DNA of 34,774 nucleotides from Bacteroidota bacterium. Its GTDB lineage: Bacteria > Bacteroidota > Bacteroidia > JABEUT01. A program made the position numbers and the translations under genes. How positions within the stretch are numbered: position 1 is the stretch's first letter; every line of letters starts with the position of its first letter. The stretch spans positions 1 to 34,774 of the forward strand of contig JABDAL010000017.1 of the NCBI GenBank assembly GCA_013289165.1. Direction: 5' to 3'. The notes beneath the pieces were generated by a model that saw only the letters and a list, made by a program, of their open reading frames with translations, made no database searches and was not told where the DNA came from. Positions 21,826-30,679 of this stretch are shown one piece after another.

Positions 21826-24018
21826 TTAGTCTCTCCTACGATTGTGCTGACGTGGCCTGTCATCGCGCCTTTCTTCCCTTTCTACAGGTTCAGGCATACC
21901 CTCAGGCCTTGGTAAAAGAGCTTTGCGCGACAACCTGAATTTTCCTGTTTTCTGGTCAACGGCAAGAAGCTTTACTTTCACCATATCTCCTTCTGCAAAT
22001 ACTCCGTTCATGCTGTCGAGACGCTTCCAGTCTACTTCTGAAATGTGAAGCAACCCTTCCCTGCCGGGTAAAAATTCTACAAAGGCACCGAATTCAACTA
22101 TGCTTTTTACTTTGCCTTCGTACTCTGTCCCAACTTCGGGAACTGTCGTAATACCTTTTATCCTAGCCAGTGCAGCATCAATAGAATCTTTGTTAGCAGA
22201 GGATATATCAACTACTCCTACTCCATCTATTTCTTCGATTACAATAACGGCGCCGGTATCAGCTTGTATGCCTTGAATAACCTTACCACCGGGACCTATT
22301 ACAGCACCAATCATATCCTTTGGTATACGTAACTGGATAATTCTTGGAGCATGAGGCTTATAATCTGTATTTGGTTTTTCAATGGTTTTCGCCATCTCGC
22401 CTAAAATATGCAGCCTGCCATTACGCGCTTGCTCCAATGCTTTTCCAAGTACTTCATAAGAAAGCCCGTCAATCTTAATATCCATTTGGCAGGCAGTGAT
22501 ACCATCCCTGGTTCCGGTTACTTTAAAGTCCATATCTCCCAAGTGGTCCTCGTCACCAAGAATATCAGAAAGGATTGCATATTTACCTGTCTTTGGGTCA
22601 GCAATAAGCCCCATAGCAATACCTGCCACAGGCTTCGTTATTTGCATACCAGCGTCCATCAAGGCTAAACATCCGGCACATACGGTAGCCATAGATGAAG
22701 AGCCATTTGATTCTAAAATATCAGAAACAATACGTACCGTATAGGGATTTTCCTTAGGCATAACAGGCTTTAAAGCCCTGAGAGCAAGGTTACCATGCCC
22801 AATTTCACGCCTGCCTGTACCACGCATCATCTTCACTTCACCCGTAGAGAACGGAGGGAAGTTGTAATGGAGCATAAAATTATTGGTACCATCAAACACA
22901 GCACCGTCAATCATTTGAGCATCTAATTTGCTGCCCAGGGTAACCGTAGTGAGTGATTGGGTTTCACCTCTTGTAAATATAGCCGAACCGTGGGCGGAAG
23001 GTAAATAACCTACCTCGCTCCATATCGGGCGGATTTCTTCTCCTTTTCTTCCATCCAGGCGGTGATGTTCATTTAACATACAATCACGTACAGCATCTTT
23101 TTCAACTTCGAAAAAGTAGCGCTTCATCATTCCGGCTTTTTCTTCCCTTTCTTCGTCTGAAAGGGTAGCCAGGAACTCTTCTCTTACTGCTTCAAATTTT
23201 TCACCACGGAGATGTTTGTTCGGGGTCGCCTCATTCGCTATGGCATAAAATTTATCATAGCATTGCTTGCGCATATTTTCTTTTAACGCCTCGTCGTTTG
23301 TTTCGTGAGAATACTCGCGTTTCTTCTCTGCACCCACCATTTTAGCAAGATCTAACTGGGCTTTACATTGTTCTTTAATAGCCTCATGCGCCAGCTTCAA
23401 TGCTTCTACCATTTCTTCTTCGCTGCATTCGTGCAATTGACCTTCCACCATGTTCAGGTCATGCTGGGTGCCTGCAACAATCATATCAAGGGTAGCAGTT
23501 TCAATTTGCTGCAAGGTAGGGTTAATGACATATCTACCATCCACCTTAGCAACTCTTACTTCTGATATAGGGCCATTGAACGGAATATCAGAAACTGCAA
23601 TAGCGGCAGATGCTGCCAAGCCTACCAATGAATCAGGCATAATGGTAGGGTCAGAAGAAATAAGGTATATCAATACCTGTATTTCAGCATGATAGTCATC
23701 GGGAAACAAAGGACGCAATGCCCTGTCAATGAGGCGCGATATGAGAATTTCATATTCCGAAGGACGAGCTTCCCTTTTAAAGAACCCACCGGGTATACGT
23801 CCGGCAGATGCAAATTTTTCCTGATAATCAACCGATAAGGGCAGGTAATCCATGCCTTCTTTTGCTTCTCTGGAGGATACTACGGTAGCCAATAGCATGG
23901 TATCGCCCATGCGAACTACTACGCTTCCATCTGCCTGTTTGGCAAGCTTACCTGTTTCTATGGTAATAAACCGGTCTCCATCTCCGGGAAGAGCGATTTT
24001 AATGTTTTTTATATTCAT
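21826..24018 (-). CDS. pnp: Polyribonucleotide nucleotidyltransferase (PNPase)
   Basis: These 730 residues run from the ATG at 24018 ([14 protein letters not shown]). The 14-codon extension to a TTG at 24060 has no family match. Two RNase PH domains (about 5-225 and 310-540, with [21 protein letters not shown] and [16 protein letters not shown]) flank a helical linker. Then come the KH domain ([20 protein letters not shown], near 560-620) and the S1 domain ([33 protein letters not shown], near 625-695), ending with a short Arg-rich tail. The enzyme degrades RNA from the 3' end by phosphorolysis and can add tails. It follows rpsO with a 106-base gap holding hairpins and repeats, a spacing classically used for PNPase control. 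Confidence 0.97.
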   Translation of the reverse strand: MNIKNIKIALPGDGDRFITIETGKLAKQADGSVVVRMGDTMLLATVVSSREAKEGMDYLPLSVDYQEKFASAGRIPGGFFKREARPSEYEILISRLIDRALRPLFPDDYHAEIQVLIYLISSDPTIMPDSLVGLAASAAIAVSDIPFNGPISEVRVAKVDGRYVINPTLQQIETATLDMIVAGTQHDLNMVEGQLHECSEEEMVEALKLAHEAIKEQCKAQLDLAKMVGAEKKREYSHETNDEALKENMRKQCYDKFYAIANEATPNKHLRGEKFEAVREEFLATLSDEEREEKAGMMKRYFFEVEKDAVRDCMLNEHHRLDGRKGEEIRPIWSEVGYLPSAHGSAIFTRGETQSLTTVTLGSKLDAQMIDGAVFDGTNNFMLHYNFPPFSTGEVKMMRGTGRREIGHGNLALRALKPVMPKENPYTVRIVSDILESNGSSSMATVCAGCLALMDAGMQITKPVAGIAMGLIADPKTGKYAILSDILGDEDHLGDMDFKVTGTRDGITACQMDIKIDGLSYEVLGKALEQARNGRLHILGEMAKTIEKPNTDYKPHAPRIIQLRIPKDMIGAVIGPGGKVIQGIQADTGAVIVIEEIDGVGVVDISSANKDSIDAALARIKGITTVPEVGTEYEGKVKSIVEFGAFVEFLPGREGLLHISEVDWKRLDSMNGVFAEGDMVKVKLLAVDQKTGKFRLSRKALLPRPEGMPEPVEREERRDDRPRQHNRRRD

Positions 24019-24067
24019 GAAAATGAGTTTATTATAGTTAATAAAGTTGGTCAAGTTCAAAAAGGCG

Positions 24068-24117
24068 GTAAAGCGTGTTACTTTACGAACCTCGCGAACT
24101 TTCGTACTTTATGAACC
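24068..24117. repeat. Direct repeats and hairpin in the rpsO-pnp gap
   Basis: TACTTTACGAACC (24079-24091) and TACTTTATGAACC (24105-24117) are 13-bp direct repeats with one mismatch, 26 bases apart. GTAAAG/CTTTAC (24068-24086) forms a 6-bp stem with a 7-nt loop. In the minus-strand mRNA these lie between the rpsO stop and the pnp start. In enterobacteria PNPase autoregulates through RNase III cleavage of a leader hairpin, and a comparable role here is inference. Confidence 0.5.
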
Positions 24118-24124
24118 GATTAAA

Positions 24125-24394
24125 TTAGCGACGAATATCCAGCTTTTTGATAAGTGCCCTGTAACGAGCAATATCCTTGGCTTTCAGATATTCTAATAAT
24201 GCTTTACGTTTGCCCACCATATTTACCAGCGACCTTTTGGTAACTAAATCCTTGGGTTTTTCTTGCAAATGCTTGGTAAGGTAATTGATGCGGGTAGTAA
24301 AAAGAGCAACCTGCGACTCTGTTGTGCCTGTTGCGGTTTCAGCGCCTCCGTGTTCACGGAATATCTGCTTTTTGGCTTCTGATGTTAGATACAT
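24125..24394 (-). CDS. rpsO: 30S ribosomal protein S15
   Basis: The 89 residues are the exact usual length. The signature EHGGAETATGTTESQVALFTTRINYLTKHLQ and the C-terminal KRSLVNMVGKRKALLEYLKAKDIARYRALIKKLDIRR are both present. S15 binds the central domain of 16S rRNA early in small-subunit assembly. The gene is transcribed from a -7 element at 24428-24421 and is followed by pnp, the same order as in many bacteria. S15 can repress its own translation in other species; no such fold is obvious in the short leader here. Confidence 0.97.
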   Translation of the reverse strand: MYLTSEAKKQIFREHGGAETATGTTESQVALFTTRINYLTKHLQEKPKDLVTKRSLVNMVGKRKALLEYLKAKDIARYRALIKKLDIRR

Positions 24395-24420
24395 TCTTTC
24401 TTGTTTTTTTAAATTGGGCG

Positions 24421-24428
24421 CAAAGATA
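24421..24428 (-). promoter_or_regulatory. Promoter -7 element of rpsO-pnp
   Basis: The minus strand reads TATCTTTG, a full TAnnTTTG match, 26 bases before the rpsO ATG at 24394. The start of transcription would fall near 24415. Confidence 0.6.
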
Positions 24429-24490
24429 GCAAAGAAATCAAATCGGGCTATAATTATTACTGCCTGCGCGATAAATTAACCCTAATCTTT

Positions 24491-24498
24491 TATATTTG
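24491..24498 (+). promoter_or_regulatory. Promoter -7 element of the dienelactone hydrolase gene
   Basis: TATATTTG matches TAnnTTTG and lies 37 bases before the ATG at 24536, giving a leader of about 30 nt. Confidence 0.5.
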
Positions 24499-24535
24499 TC
24501 CATTCCCTCTTTTTACAAAACCTTAAAACATTGTT

Positions 24536-25243
24536 ATGAATACCAAACGAATTTCATTAAAAGTAGGTGATGGTCCCGAAATGGAAGCCTATGTGTCTAT
24601 GCCCGAAGCTAAAGGGCCTGTTCCGGCAGTTCTTGTTTTCCAGGAAGCATTTGGAGTAAACGGGCATATACGCAACGTTACTGACCGCATTGCAAAAGAG
24701 GGATATGTGGCTATCACTCCCGAATTATTTCACCGTACTGCCCCGGCAGGCTTTGAATGCGGGTATACTGATTTTGCTGCCGCTGCTCCCCATTTCCAGG
24801 CATTAACTCCCGATGCATTGGCAGCAGATGTAATGGCTGCTTATGACTGGCTGCGTACCCAGCCCGAAGTAGTAAAAGATAAAATTGGCACTATTGGCTT
24901 TTGCCTGGGCGGACGGGTTTCTTTCATTGCCAATGCTGCGGCCCGCTTTTCAGCCTGCATATCATATTATGGGGGAGGAACCGGACAATTGTTGGACCGA
25001 GTTAATAACTTACAGGCTCCGCACCTGTTCTTTTGGGGAGGATTAGATAAACATATTGGGCAGGACCAGGTTGACGCCGTAGTTGCCGCCATGAAAAATG
25101 CTGAAAAACCTTTTATCAATACTGTAATATCATATGCTGACCATGGATTTAACTGCGATGAGAAGCCAGCTTATAACCCCGATGCTGCGAAAGAAGCCTG
25201 GGCTATGTCAATGGCCTTTTTGAAGAATAAGTTCGAAAAATAA
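24536..25243 (+). CDS. Dienelactone hydrolase family protein
   Basis: These 235 residues have an alpha/beta-hydrolase fold with the cysteine triad of dienelactone hydrolases: Cys123 in GFCLGG, Asp171 in WGGLDKH and His203 in ADHGF. The conserved Glu37 (FQEAFG) normally holds the Cys in check. Classical members open dienelactone in chloro-aromatic breakdown. Many homologues in bacteria that lack that pathway have other ester or lactone substrates, and no aromatic-ring genes stand beside this one. The tyrosine catabolic genes some 7 kb to the right do not need this step. It is a single-gene unit with its own promoter. Confidence 0.9.
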   Translation: MNTKRISLKVGDGPEMEAYVSMPEAKGPVPAVLVFQEAFGVNGHIRNVTDRIAKEGYVAITPELFHRTAPAGFECGYTDFAAAAPHFQALTPDALAADVMAAYDWLRTQPEVVKDKIGTIGFCLGGRVSFIANAAARFSACISYYGGGTGQLLDRVNNLQAPHLFFWGGLDKHIGQDQVDAVVAAMKNAEKPFINTVISYADHGFNCDEKPAYNPDAAKEAWAMSMAFLKNKFEK

Positions 25244-25251
25244 AAGTTTCG

Positions 25252-25259
25252 TAGCTTTG
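25252..25259 (+). promoter_or_regulatory. Promoter -7 element of the thioredoxin-fold lipoprotein gene
   Basis: TAGCTTTG matches TAnnTTTG and ends 18 bases before the ATG at 25278. The TTG inside it (25257-25259) is in frame with the gene and makes the open frame appear seven codons longer. Confidence 0.5.
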
Positions 25260-25277
25260 GGTCTGAAAACTAAACAA

Positions 25278-25868
25278 ATGAACAGACTTAAAAACAGCGG
25301 GTGGTTACTATCCATTCTATGTATTATTTGTATTTATTCCTGTGGCTCTGCGCCAGGAGGAGACCCTGTACCAACTGCGCCTGAAACAGCCGGCGACGGG
25401 AATGGAGTACACTGGATGAGTTTTGACCAGGCGCTGAAATTAAATGCTACCAATCCCAAAAAAATATTCATTGATGTTTATACCGACTGGTGCGGCTGGT
25501 GTAAAAAAATGGATGCGGATACATACACTGACCCTGCTATTATAAGCTACCTGAATAAGTATTATTATTCCGTCCGCCTGGATGCAGAGACAGGCGATAC
25601 CTTCCATTTTCAAAACCATAAATTCTCTAATCCACGTCCTCATACCAAAGGTTATACGAATGAGCTTGCCTCCTCGCTGCTGGATGGAAAACTGGGCTAC
25701 CCAACGACAGTTTACATGGACGAAAAGATACAACGCCTCACTTATATTCAAAGCTATGTGAGCGCAACATACCTGATGCCCGTTTTAAAATATTTTGCCG
25801 AAAATAAATACCAAACGATGAAGTTCGACGATTATAAAAAGACTATCGTAGGCACAGCGGCAAAGTAA
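25278..25868 (+). CDS. Thioredoxin-fold lipoprotein with CGWC active site
   Basis: These 196 residues begin at the ATG at 25278. The lipobox IYSC puts the lipid-bearing Cys at 22. A Pro-rich linker follows, then a thioredoxin-like domain (about 45-180) with KKIFIDVYTDWCGWCKKMD, active-site Cys72 and Cys75, and the cis-Pro region GYPTTVYMD. It probably acts as a thiol-disulfide reductase or chaperone tethered to a membrane facing the periplasm. The DUF255/Thioredoxin_7 type is common in Bacteroidota; the partner is unknown. An insertion (DTFHFQNHKFSNPRPHTKGYTNELAS) lengthens the helical part. It has its own promoter. Confidence 0.9.
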   Translation: MNRLKNSGWLLSILCIICIYSCGSAPGGDPVPTAPETAGDGNGVHWMSFDQALKLNATNPKKIFIDVYTDWCGWCKKMDADTYTDPAIISYLNKYYYSVRLDAETGDTFHFQNHKFSNPRPHTKGYTNELASSLLDGKLGYPTTVYMDEKIQRLTYIQSYVSATYLMPVLKYFAENKYQTMKFDDYKKTIVGTAAK

Positions 25869-25883
25869 TACCTGCCTTTTTTC

Positions 25884-25891
25884 TACTTTTG
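25884..25891 (+). promoter_or_regulatory. Promoter -7 element of the ispG operon
   Basis: TACTTTTG matches TAnnTTTG and ends only five bases before the ATG at 25897, so the mRNA is predicted to start at or next to the AUG. No good -33 TTG is visible. Confidence 0.55.
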
Positions 25892-25896
25892 CAAAA

Positions 25897-27843
25897 ATGA
25901 ATGAACCCGGAATAAAGACTTATTGCGAAAGCCTTACGGTATATAGGCGCCGGAAAAGCAGGGTTGTCAACATTGGCGATATGCCCTTAGGCGGGGACTA
26001 CCCTATCCGCATACAATCTATGACCACTACCGACACTATGGACACCATAGGTACGGTAGAGCAATCTATCCGGATGATAGATGCGGGTTGCGACTACGTG
26101 CGCATTACAGCCCCCAGCCTAAAAGAAGCAGAAAACCTGCAAAACATAAAAAACGAATTACGAAAAAGAGGATATAAAACCCCGCTGATTGCCGATATAC
26201 ACTTTACTCCCAATGCTGCAGAAATGGCTGCCCGCATTGTAGAGAAGGTACGTGTAAACCCGGGTAATTATGCGGATAAGAAAAAATTTGAACAAATAGA
26301 TTATACGGATGATTCATATGACGCAGAGATAGAAAGAATCCGGCAGCGCTTCGTACCATTGGTGAAAATTTGTAAAGAATATGGCACTGCCATGCGCATT
26401 GGTGCAAACCATGGTTCCCTTAGCGATCGTATTATGAGCCGCTATGGTGATACTCCTCTCGGCATGGTGGAATCGGCAATGGAGTTTTTACGGATTTGTG
26501 AAGAGAATGATTACCGTCAAATCGTTCTCTCTATGAAAGCCAGTAATCCTATTGTAATGGTGCAGGCATACAGGCTGCTTATTATAAAAATGAATGAGGA
26601 AAGTATGAACTATCCTCTGCATTTGGGCGTAACTGAAGCCGGAGAAGGCGAGGATGGACGTATTAAATCGGCTGCGGGAATTGGAACATTATTAGAAGAT
26701 GGTATTGGAGATACGATAAGGGTATCACTCACCGAGGACCCCGAGTTTGAAGTACCTGTAGCAAAAATGCTGATGGACAGGTATGTTGGAAGAGGAACCC
26801 CCTCACCTATTCCACCTGTGACACATATCCCCTACTCGCCTGTTGAGTATAAAAAGCACGAAACCCGCGAAACGTATAACATTGGTGGAAAAAATCATCC
26901 CCGCATTATTGCAGATTTTAGTGAAAGGAAAGAACCCATTACACCCGCCTCCCTTTTTGGGATAGGATATTCTTTTAATGCCCATACTGGAAATTGGAAG
27001 GTAAACGACCAGGCAGCAGATTTTATTTATACCGGAAATACTATCGTTGATTTTAATTTGCCAGAAAGTTTATCTGTCATTTATAATGCAAATACCTGGA
27101 AAGAAAGCAAACAGGTTTCGTCATATCCTTATTTTAATGGTATAGAAGAGTATATCCAATCGAAAGAAAAATCTGATACACTAAATTTTGTTGCACTTAC
27201 CATTCACGATATAGGGAATCCTGCATTTGATAAACTAAATAAGGATGCTTCACTTGTGTGGGTGGTTAAAACATCTAACATCCATGGGATGGCAGAACAG
27301 AGAAGGGTTTTTATTGAATTATTGGAAAACAATTACAATATTCCCATAATTATACAAAGAGAATATGCAAATTCAACTCCTGATGAATTGAGGCTTTACG
27401 CTGCTACCGATGCAGGTGCATTATTGATTGACGGGATGGGTGAAGGCCTATGGCTGAAAGCAGATGTAGCGCCCGCAACTCTCAACAGCATTGGCTTTGG
27501 AATATTACAAGCTACCCGTACGCGAATTTCCAAAACAGAATATATTTCCTGCCCCTCTTGTGGGAGGACCTTATTTAACTTACAGCATGTAACGGCCCAA
27601 ATACACGAGCGCACCTCTCACCTGAAAGGAGTAAAAATAGGTATTATGGGCTGCGTGGTAAATGGCCCGGGTGAAATGGCAGATGCCGATTATGGCTATG
27701 TGGGAACAGGAGTCGGTAAAATTACATTATACAAAGGCAAACAAGTAGTGCAGCGGAACATACCCTCGGAACAGGCTGTGGATGCACTCATCACTCTTAT
27801 AAAAGATAATGGGGACTGGGTAGAAACAATGCAGGAAAACTAA
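25897..27843 (+). CDS. ispG: 4-hydroxy-3-methylbut-2-enyl diphosphate synthase, long form
   Basis: The enzyme converts MEcPP to HMBPP in the MEP isoprenoid pathway using a [4Fe-4S] cluster. Its 648 residues exceed the roughly 370 of the E. coli enzyme because a central insertion domain (about 300-530) separates the N-terminal TIM barrel from the Fe-S domain. This three-domain form is known from Bacteroidota, Chlamydiae and plants. Cluster ligands are Cys552 and Cys555 (CPSCGRT), Cys586 (MGCVVNGPGE) and the catalytic-type Glu593, with spacing like the E. coli 270/273/305/312 set. The barrel shows IRIQSMTTTDT-like and GANHGSLSDRIMSRYGDTP blocks. It heads a likely operon with an acyltransferase, PssA and a lipid kinase. 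The second ATG (25901) is out of frame. Confidence 0.97.
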   Translation: MNEPGIKTYCESLTVYRRRKSRVVNIGDMPLGGDYPIRIQSMTTTDTMDTIGTVEQSIRMIDAGCDYVRITAPSLKEAENLQNIKNELRKRGYKTPLIADIHFTPNAAEMAARIVEKVRVNPGNYADKKKFEQIDYTDDSYDAEIERIRQRFVPLVKICKEYGTAMRIGANHGSLSDRIMSRYGDTPLGMVESAMEFLRICEENDYRQIVLSMKASNPIVMVQAYRLLIIKMNEESMNYPLHLGVTEAGEGEDGRIKSAAGIGTLLEDGIGDTIRVSLTEDPEFEVPVAKMLMDRYVGRGTPSPIPPVTHIPYSPVEYKKHETRETYNIGGKNHPRIIADFSERKEPITPASLFGIGYSFNAHTGNWKVNDQAADFIYTGNTIVDFNLPESLSVIYNANTWKESKQVSSYPYFNGIEEYIQSKEKSDTLNFVALTIHDIGNPAFDKLNKDASLVWVVKTSNIHGMAEQRRVFIELLENNYNIPIIIQREYANSTPDELRLYAATDAGALLIDGMGEGLWLKADVAPATLNSIGFGILQATRTRISKTEYISCPSCGRTLFNLQHVTAQIHERTSHLKGVKIGIMGCVVNGPGEMADADYGYVGTGVGKITLYKGKQVVQRNIPSEQAVDALITLIKDNGDWVETMQEN

Positions 27844-27870
27844 TCAATAGTGGCAGATAGTTACCAAAAG

Positions 27871-28971
27871 ATGTATTTCAAAAACCTGGATGCTCCCAGG
27901 TTTTGGGCATTTGTATTTGTATTTATAGAGCATATAGTCTTTACCCACGATAAGGGTATCAGGGGTTCTTCTTTGTATCAATTCTACGACCAGCACTTTA
28001 ACCTGGGTGTGGTTGGCTGGGATTTTTATATGGTGCTTTCCGGTTTTCTTATTTCGTGGATAATACTGGGGGAGTATAATTTGACATCTAAATTTAATTT
28101 AACTTATTTTTGGTTAAAGCGATTTCTCCGGACATGGCCGCTTTATCTTTTGATGATTGTAGTGGGGTATATACTTGTGTGGGCATCACGGAGTGTACTC
28201 GGCAATAAGGTTAACGATATTCCACCCCTGGGATGGCTGCTAACTTTTACACTCAATTTCTACATTGTAAAACATGGGCAGTATTTTCTTTTCTTCCTGG
28301 TATTTTTCTGGAGTATAGCTGTAGAAGAGCAGTGTTACGCAGCCTGGGGAATACTTTTAAAATGGGCAAGAAAAGCTTTTGTTCCCATTTGTATTTTGGT
28401 AATGCTTGTATCGCTTATATTCAGAATTGTTGCCCTGCACGACCCCCAAAATCTCTATTTCAATTCACTTGGCTGGGTGGGAGATTTTGCTGCCGGAGGT
28501 TTGCTTGCATACTTCTGCATGAGGGGAAACCAAACATTGGAAAAACTGAAAAAGATGCCCGTGTGGGTAATGGCTGCTGTATATATTCTATACCTTGTTA
28601 ATTTAATCTTTTACAAACAGCTTTACGCTTCGGATGTCATGACAGTGTTGGAAAGAATTCCTGCTATCCTGTTTTTCTGCTTCCTGATATTTGAACAATC
28701 TTTTTGTGAAACCCACCTGTTTCAATTGGGTAAAATTCCGGGTATCAACTATCTTGGCAGAATCTCTTACGGACTATTCTGTTATCATGGATTAGTAATT
28801 TTACTGTATGAAGAAGGCACCCAGTATGTAAATGGCATTAAGAGCCCCTTAGCAGTTTTTCTCATTAACCCTGTTGTAATTTTTATTCTTACTATAATCA
28901 TATCTGCTGTAAGTTATGAGTGTCTTGAAAAACCTATTATGTCGCTACGACTTAAATATCATACCCAATGA
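27871..28971 (+). CDS. Acyltransferase family 3 (OafA-like) membrane protein
   Basis: These 366 residues (from the ATG at 27871) have about ten hydrophobic helices. The start FKNLDAPRFWAFVFVFIEHIVF aligns with the usual LDGLRaiAal-V-xxH block, which holds the catalytic-type His. VLSGFLISWIILGEYNLTSKFNLTYFWLKRFLRTWPLY and FFWSIAVEEQCYAAWG are signature regions of the family. Members move acetyl or other acyl groups onto surface sugars, LPS or peptidoglycan; the acceptor here is unknown. A GTG seven codons upstream (27850) is an alternative start, which would give a 6-base gap to ispG. It overlaps pssA by 4 bp (ATGA). Confidence 0.88.
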   Translation: MYFKNLDAPRFWAFVFVFIEHIVFTHDKGIRGSSLYQFYDQHFNLGVVGWDFYMVLSGFLISWIILGEYNLTSKFNLTYFWLKRFLRTWPLYLLMIVVGYILVWASRSVLGNKVNDIPPLGWLLTFTLNFYIVKHGQYFLFFLVFFWSIAVEEQCYAAWGILLKWARKAFVPICILVMLVSLIFRIVALHDPQNLYFNSLGWVGDFAAGGLLAYFCMRGNQTLEKLKKMPVWVMAAVYILYLVNLIFYKQLYASDVMTVLERIPAILFFCFLIFEQSFCETHLFQLGKIPGINYLGRISYGLFCYHGLVILLYEEGTQYVNGIKSPLAVFLINPVVIFILTIIISAVSYECLEKPIMSLRLKYHTQ

Positions 28972-29678
28972 ATGGAATAAAAAGAAATATACCTAATTTC
29001 ATTACTTCCCTTAACTTGCTGTTTGGATGCATAGCGATAGTGTATGTATTTAAAAACCGCCTGGCAGACGCTTCATGGATGATTGTATTTGCAGGCATTG
29101 CAGATTTCTTTGATGGCATGGCTGCCCGCGTACTTAAAGTACAATCTCCCATTGGAAAAGAACTGGATTCACTGGCTGATGTGGTTTCCTTCGGAGTAGC
29201 CCCGGGAATGATGATTTTCCAATTAATTGGTACCGCACCTTTTAATTGGATTGGATTGCTTGTACCTGTTTTTGCAGCCCTCAGGCTTGCCAAGTTTAAT
29301 ATTGATACACGCCAAACATTCTACTTTATCGGGTTGCCTACACCCGCTAATGCTTTACTTATAGCGTCTTTTCCGCTTATTATAAAACATGATACTTATT
29401 GGCAGTCGGTATATTTGTCAAATATCTCTTTCAGTGTATGGTTCTTTGTTTGTCTTTCATTACTATGCTCCATACTAATGGTATCGCCTATAAAACTACT
29501 CTCCCTAAAAATGAAAGATACAAGCTGGGCAAATAACCAACCTCGCTACCTGCTTGCCATATTATCTTTAGGACTATTTTTATTCCTGGGATATGAAGCA
29601 GTACCTCTTATCATGTTATTATATATTATCCTTTCTCTATTGTCAAAAAAATCGTTTGACCTGCCAGCAGGAGTATGA
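28968..29678 (+). CDS. pssA: CDP-diacylglycerol-serine O-phosphatidyltransferase
   Basis: These 236 residues have several membrane helices and a perfect CDP-alcohol phosphotransferase motif: Asp46, Asp49-Gly50, Ala53-Arg54, Gly63, Asp67 and Asp71 in the D-x2-DG-x2-AR-x8-G-x3-D-x3-D pattern. The reaction joins serine to CDP-diacylglycerol, the first step to phosphatidylserine and then phosphatidylethanolamine, the main phospholipid of Bacteroidota. The motif alone also fits phosphatidylglycerophosphate synthase, but the start (NIPNFITSLNLLFGC) and length match the Bacteroidota PssA type. It overlaps the acyltransferase and lipid kinase genes by 4 bp each, so the three are translationally coupled. 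Confidence 0.9.
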   Translation: MNGIKRNIPNFITSLNLLFGCIAIVYVFKNRLADASWMIVFAGIADFFDGMAARVLKVQSPIGKELDSLADVVSFGVAPGMMIFQLIGTAPFNWIGLLVPVFAALRLAKFNIDTRQTFYFIGLPTPANALLIASFPLIIKHDTYWQSVYLSNISFSVWFFVCLSLLCSILMVSPIKLLSLKMKDTSWANNQPRYLLAILSLGLFLFLGYEAVPLIMLLYIILSLLSKKSFDLPAGV

Positions 29679-30571
29679 ATAATAACATTTGCTTTATAAT
29701 TAACCCCGTCTCCGGAACGGGTAATTGGAAAGGGGTTGAAGAGAATATAAAAAAATACCTTTCTTCTTCATTTACCCCTATTATACATTATACCAAGTAC
29801 CACGGGCATGCAACCATTCTGGCTGAAGATGCAACAGAAAACTGCTCTTTAATAATTGCGGTGGGAGGCGATGGAATAGTAAACGAAGTGGCAGCAGGGA
29901 TGATGAGTAGTTCGGTGGGGCTTGGAATTATTCCGGCCGGTTCAGGGAATGCAGTAGCCAATCATTTTACGATACCCCGCACCCACAAAGAAGCCATTGA
30001 GTGCATAAATAAAACCCATTTTTCGACGGTAGATACGGCACTGGTGAATGATACCCCATTTTTAGCCGTTGCCGGAACAGGTTTTGATGCTGAAGTCGCA
30101 GCGCTGTTTGCAGGAAGTAAAACAAGAGGATTCTTTTCCTATCTCTATCTTTCAGCTATAAAGTACTTCACTTACAAACCCTCCGAATACGAAATAATAG
30201 TAGATGGAAAAATGCATCATAAAAAAGCATTTGTAATAAGTGTAGCTAATAGCAGCCAGTATGGCAATAATGCCTATATCGCACCACAGGCATCTACCAA
30301 AGATGGCTTGCTGGACGTTAGTATTATAAAACCTTTTACAGTATTTTCGAGTGTGGTGCTATTATGGAGATTATTCCGGAAAACGCTGCATCACTCCCCG
30401 TATGTAGAAATAATCCGGGGAAAGGATATTGTTATCCGTAAAACCAAAACAGGCGAAAAGCTTTGCCTGCACTATGACGGGGAACCGGGTGGAATGGTGG
30501 ATAAAATACATATATCTGTCCAGCCCCGGTCGCTCAGGATAATTACCCCTGAAAAGCATGGCAGGATTTAA
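29675..30571 (+). CDS. Diacylglycerol/lipid kinase (YegS/DagK family)
   Basis: These 298 residues belong to the soluble lipid kinase family of YegS, BmrU and DagK. The nucleotide-binding loop GGDGIVNEV is at 64-72 and the second family motif GSGNAVANHF at 89-98. FFSYLYLSAIKYFTYKPSEYEIIVDGK and HYDGEPGG are typical C-terminal lobe features. Likely substrates are diacylglycerol (making phosphatidic acid) or a sphingoid/ceramide-type lipid, since some Bacteroidota make sphingolipids. The coupling with pssA favours recycling diacylglycerol into the phospholipid pathway. The start overlaps the pssA stop (ATGA). Confidence 0.9.
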   Translation: MNNNICFIINPVSGTGNWKGVEENIKKYLSSSFTPIIHYTKYHGHATILAEDATENCSLIIAVGGDGIVNEVAAGMMSSSVGLGIIPAGSGNAVANHFTIPRTHKEAIECINKTHFSTVDTALVNDTPFLAVAGTGFDAEVAALFAGSKTRGFFSYLYLSAIKYFTYKPSEYEIIVDGKMHHKKAFVISVANSSQYGNNAYIAPQASTKDGLLDVSIIKPFTVFSSVVLLWRLFRKTLHHSPYVEIIRGKDIVIRKTKTGEKLCLHYDGEPGGMVDKIHISVQPRSLRIITPEKHGRI

Positions 30572-30627
30572 TAATCTCCTGTTTAGAAAAGTATCTGCCT
30601 CTCTCTTAAATTATGTTAAGCCTCTTC

Positions 30628-30635
30628 TATATTTG
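30628..30635 (+). promoter_or_regulatory. Candidate promoter -7 element upstream of 30680 gene
   Basis: TATATTTG matches TAnnTTTG and lies 44 bases before the ATG at 30680, in the 108-base gap after the lipid kinase. Confidence 0.45.
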
Positions 30636-30679
30636 TAACTATAGAACCTGTTATTCGTTTATAATTTAAAGTAGTGCAC

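Noticed and set aside
24536-25243. Chloro-aromatic degradation role for the dienelactone hydrolase
   Set aside because: No chlorocatechol dioxygenase or cycloisomerase is present, and the tyrosine pathway to the right does not need this enzyme.
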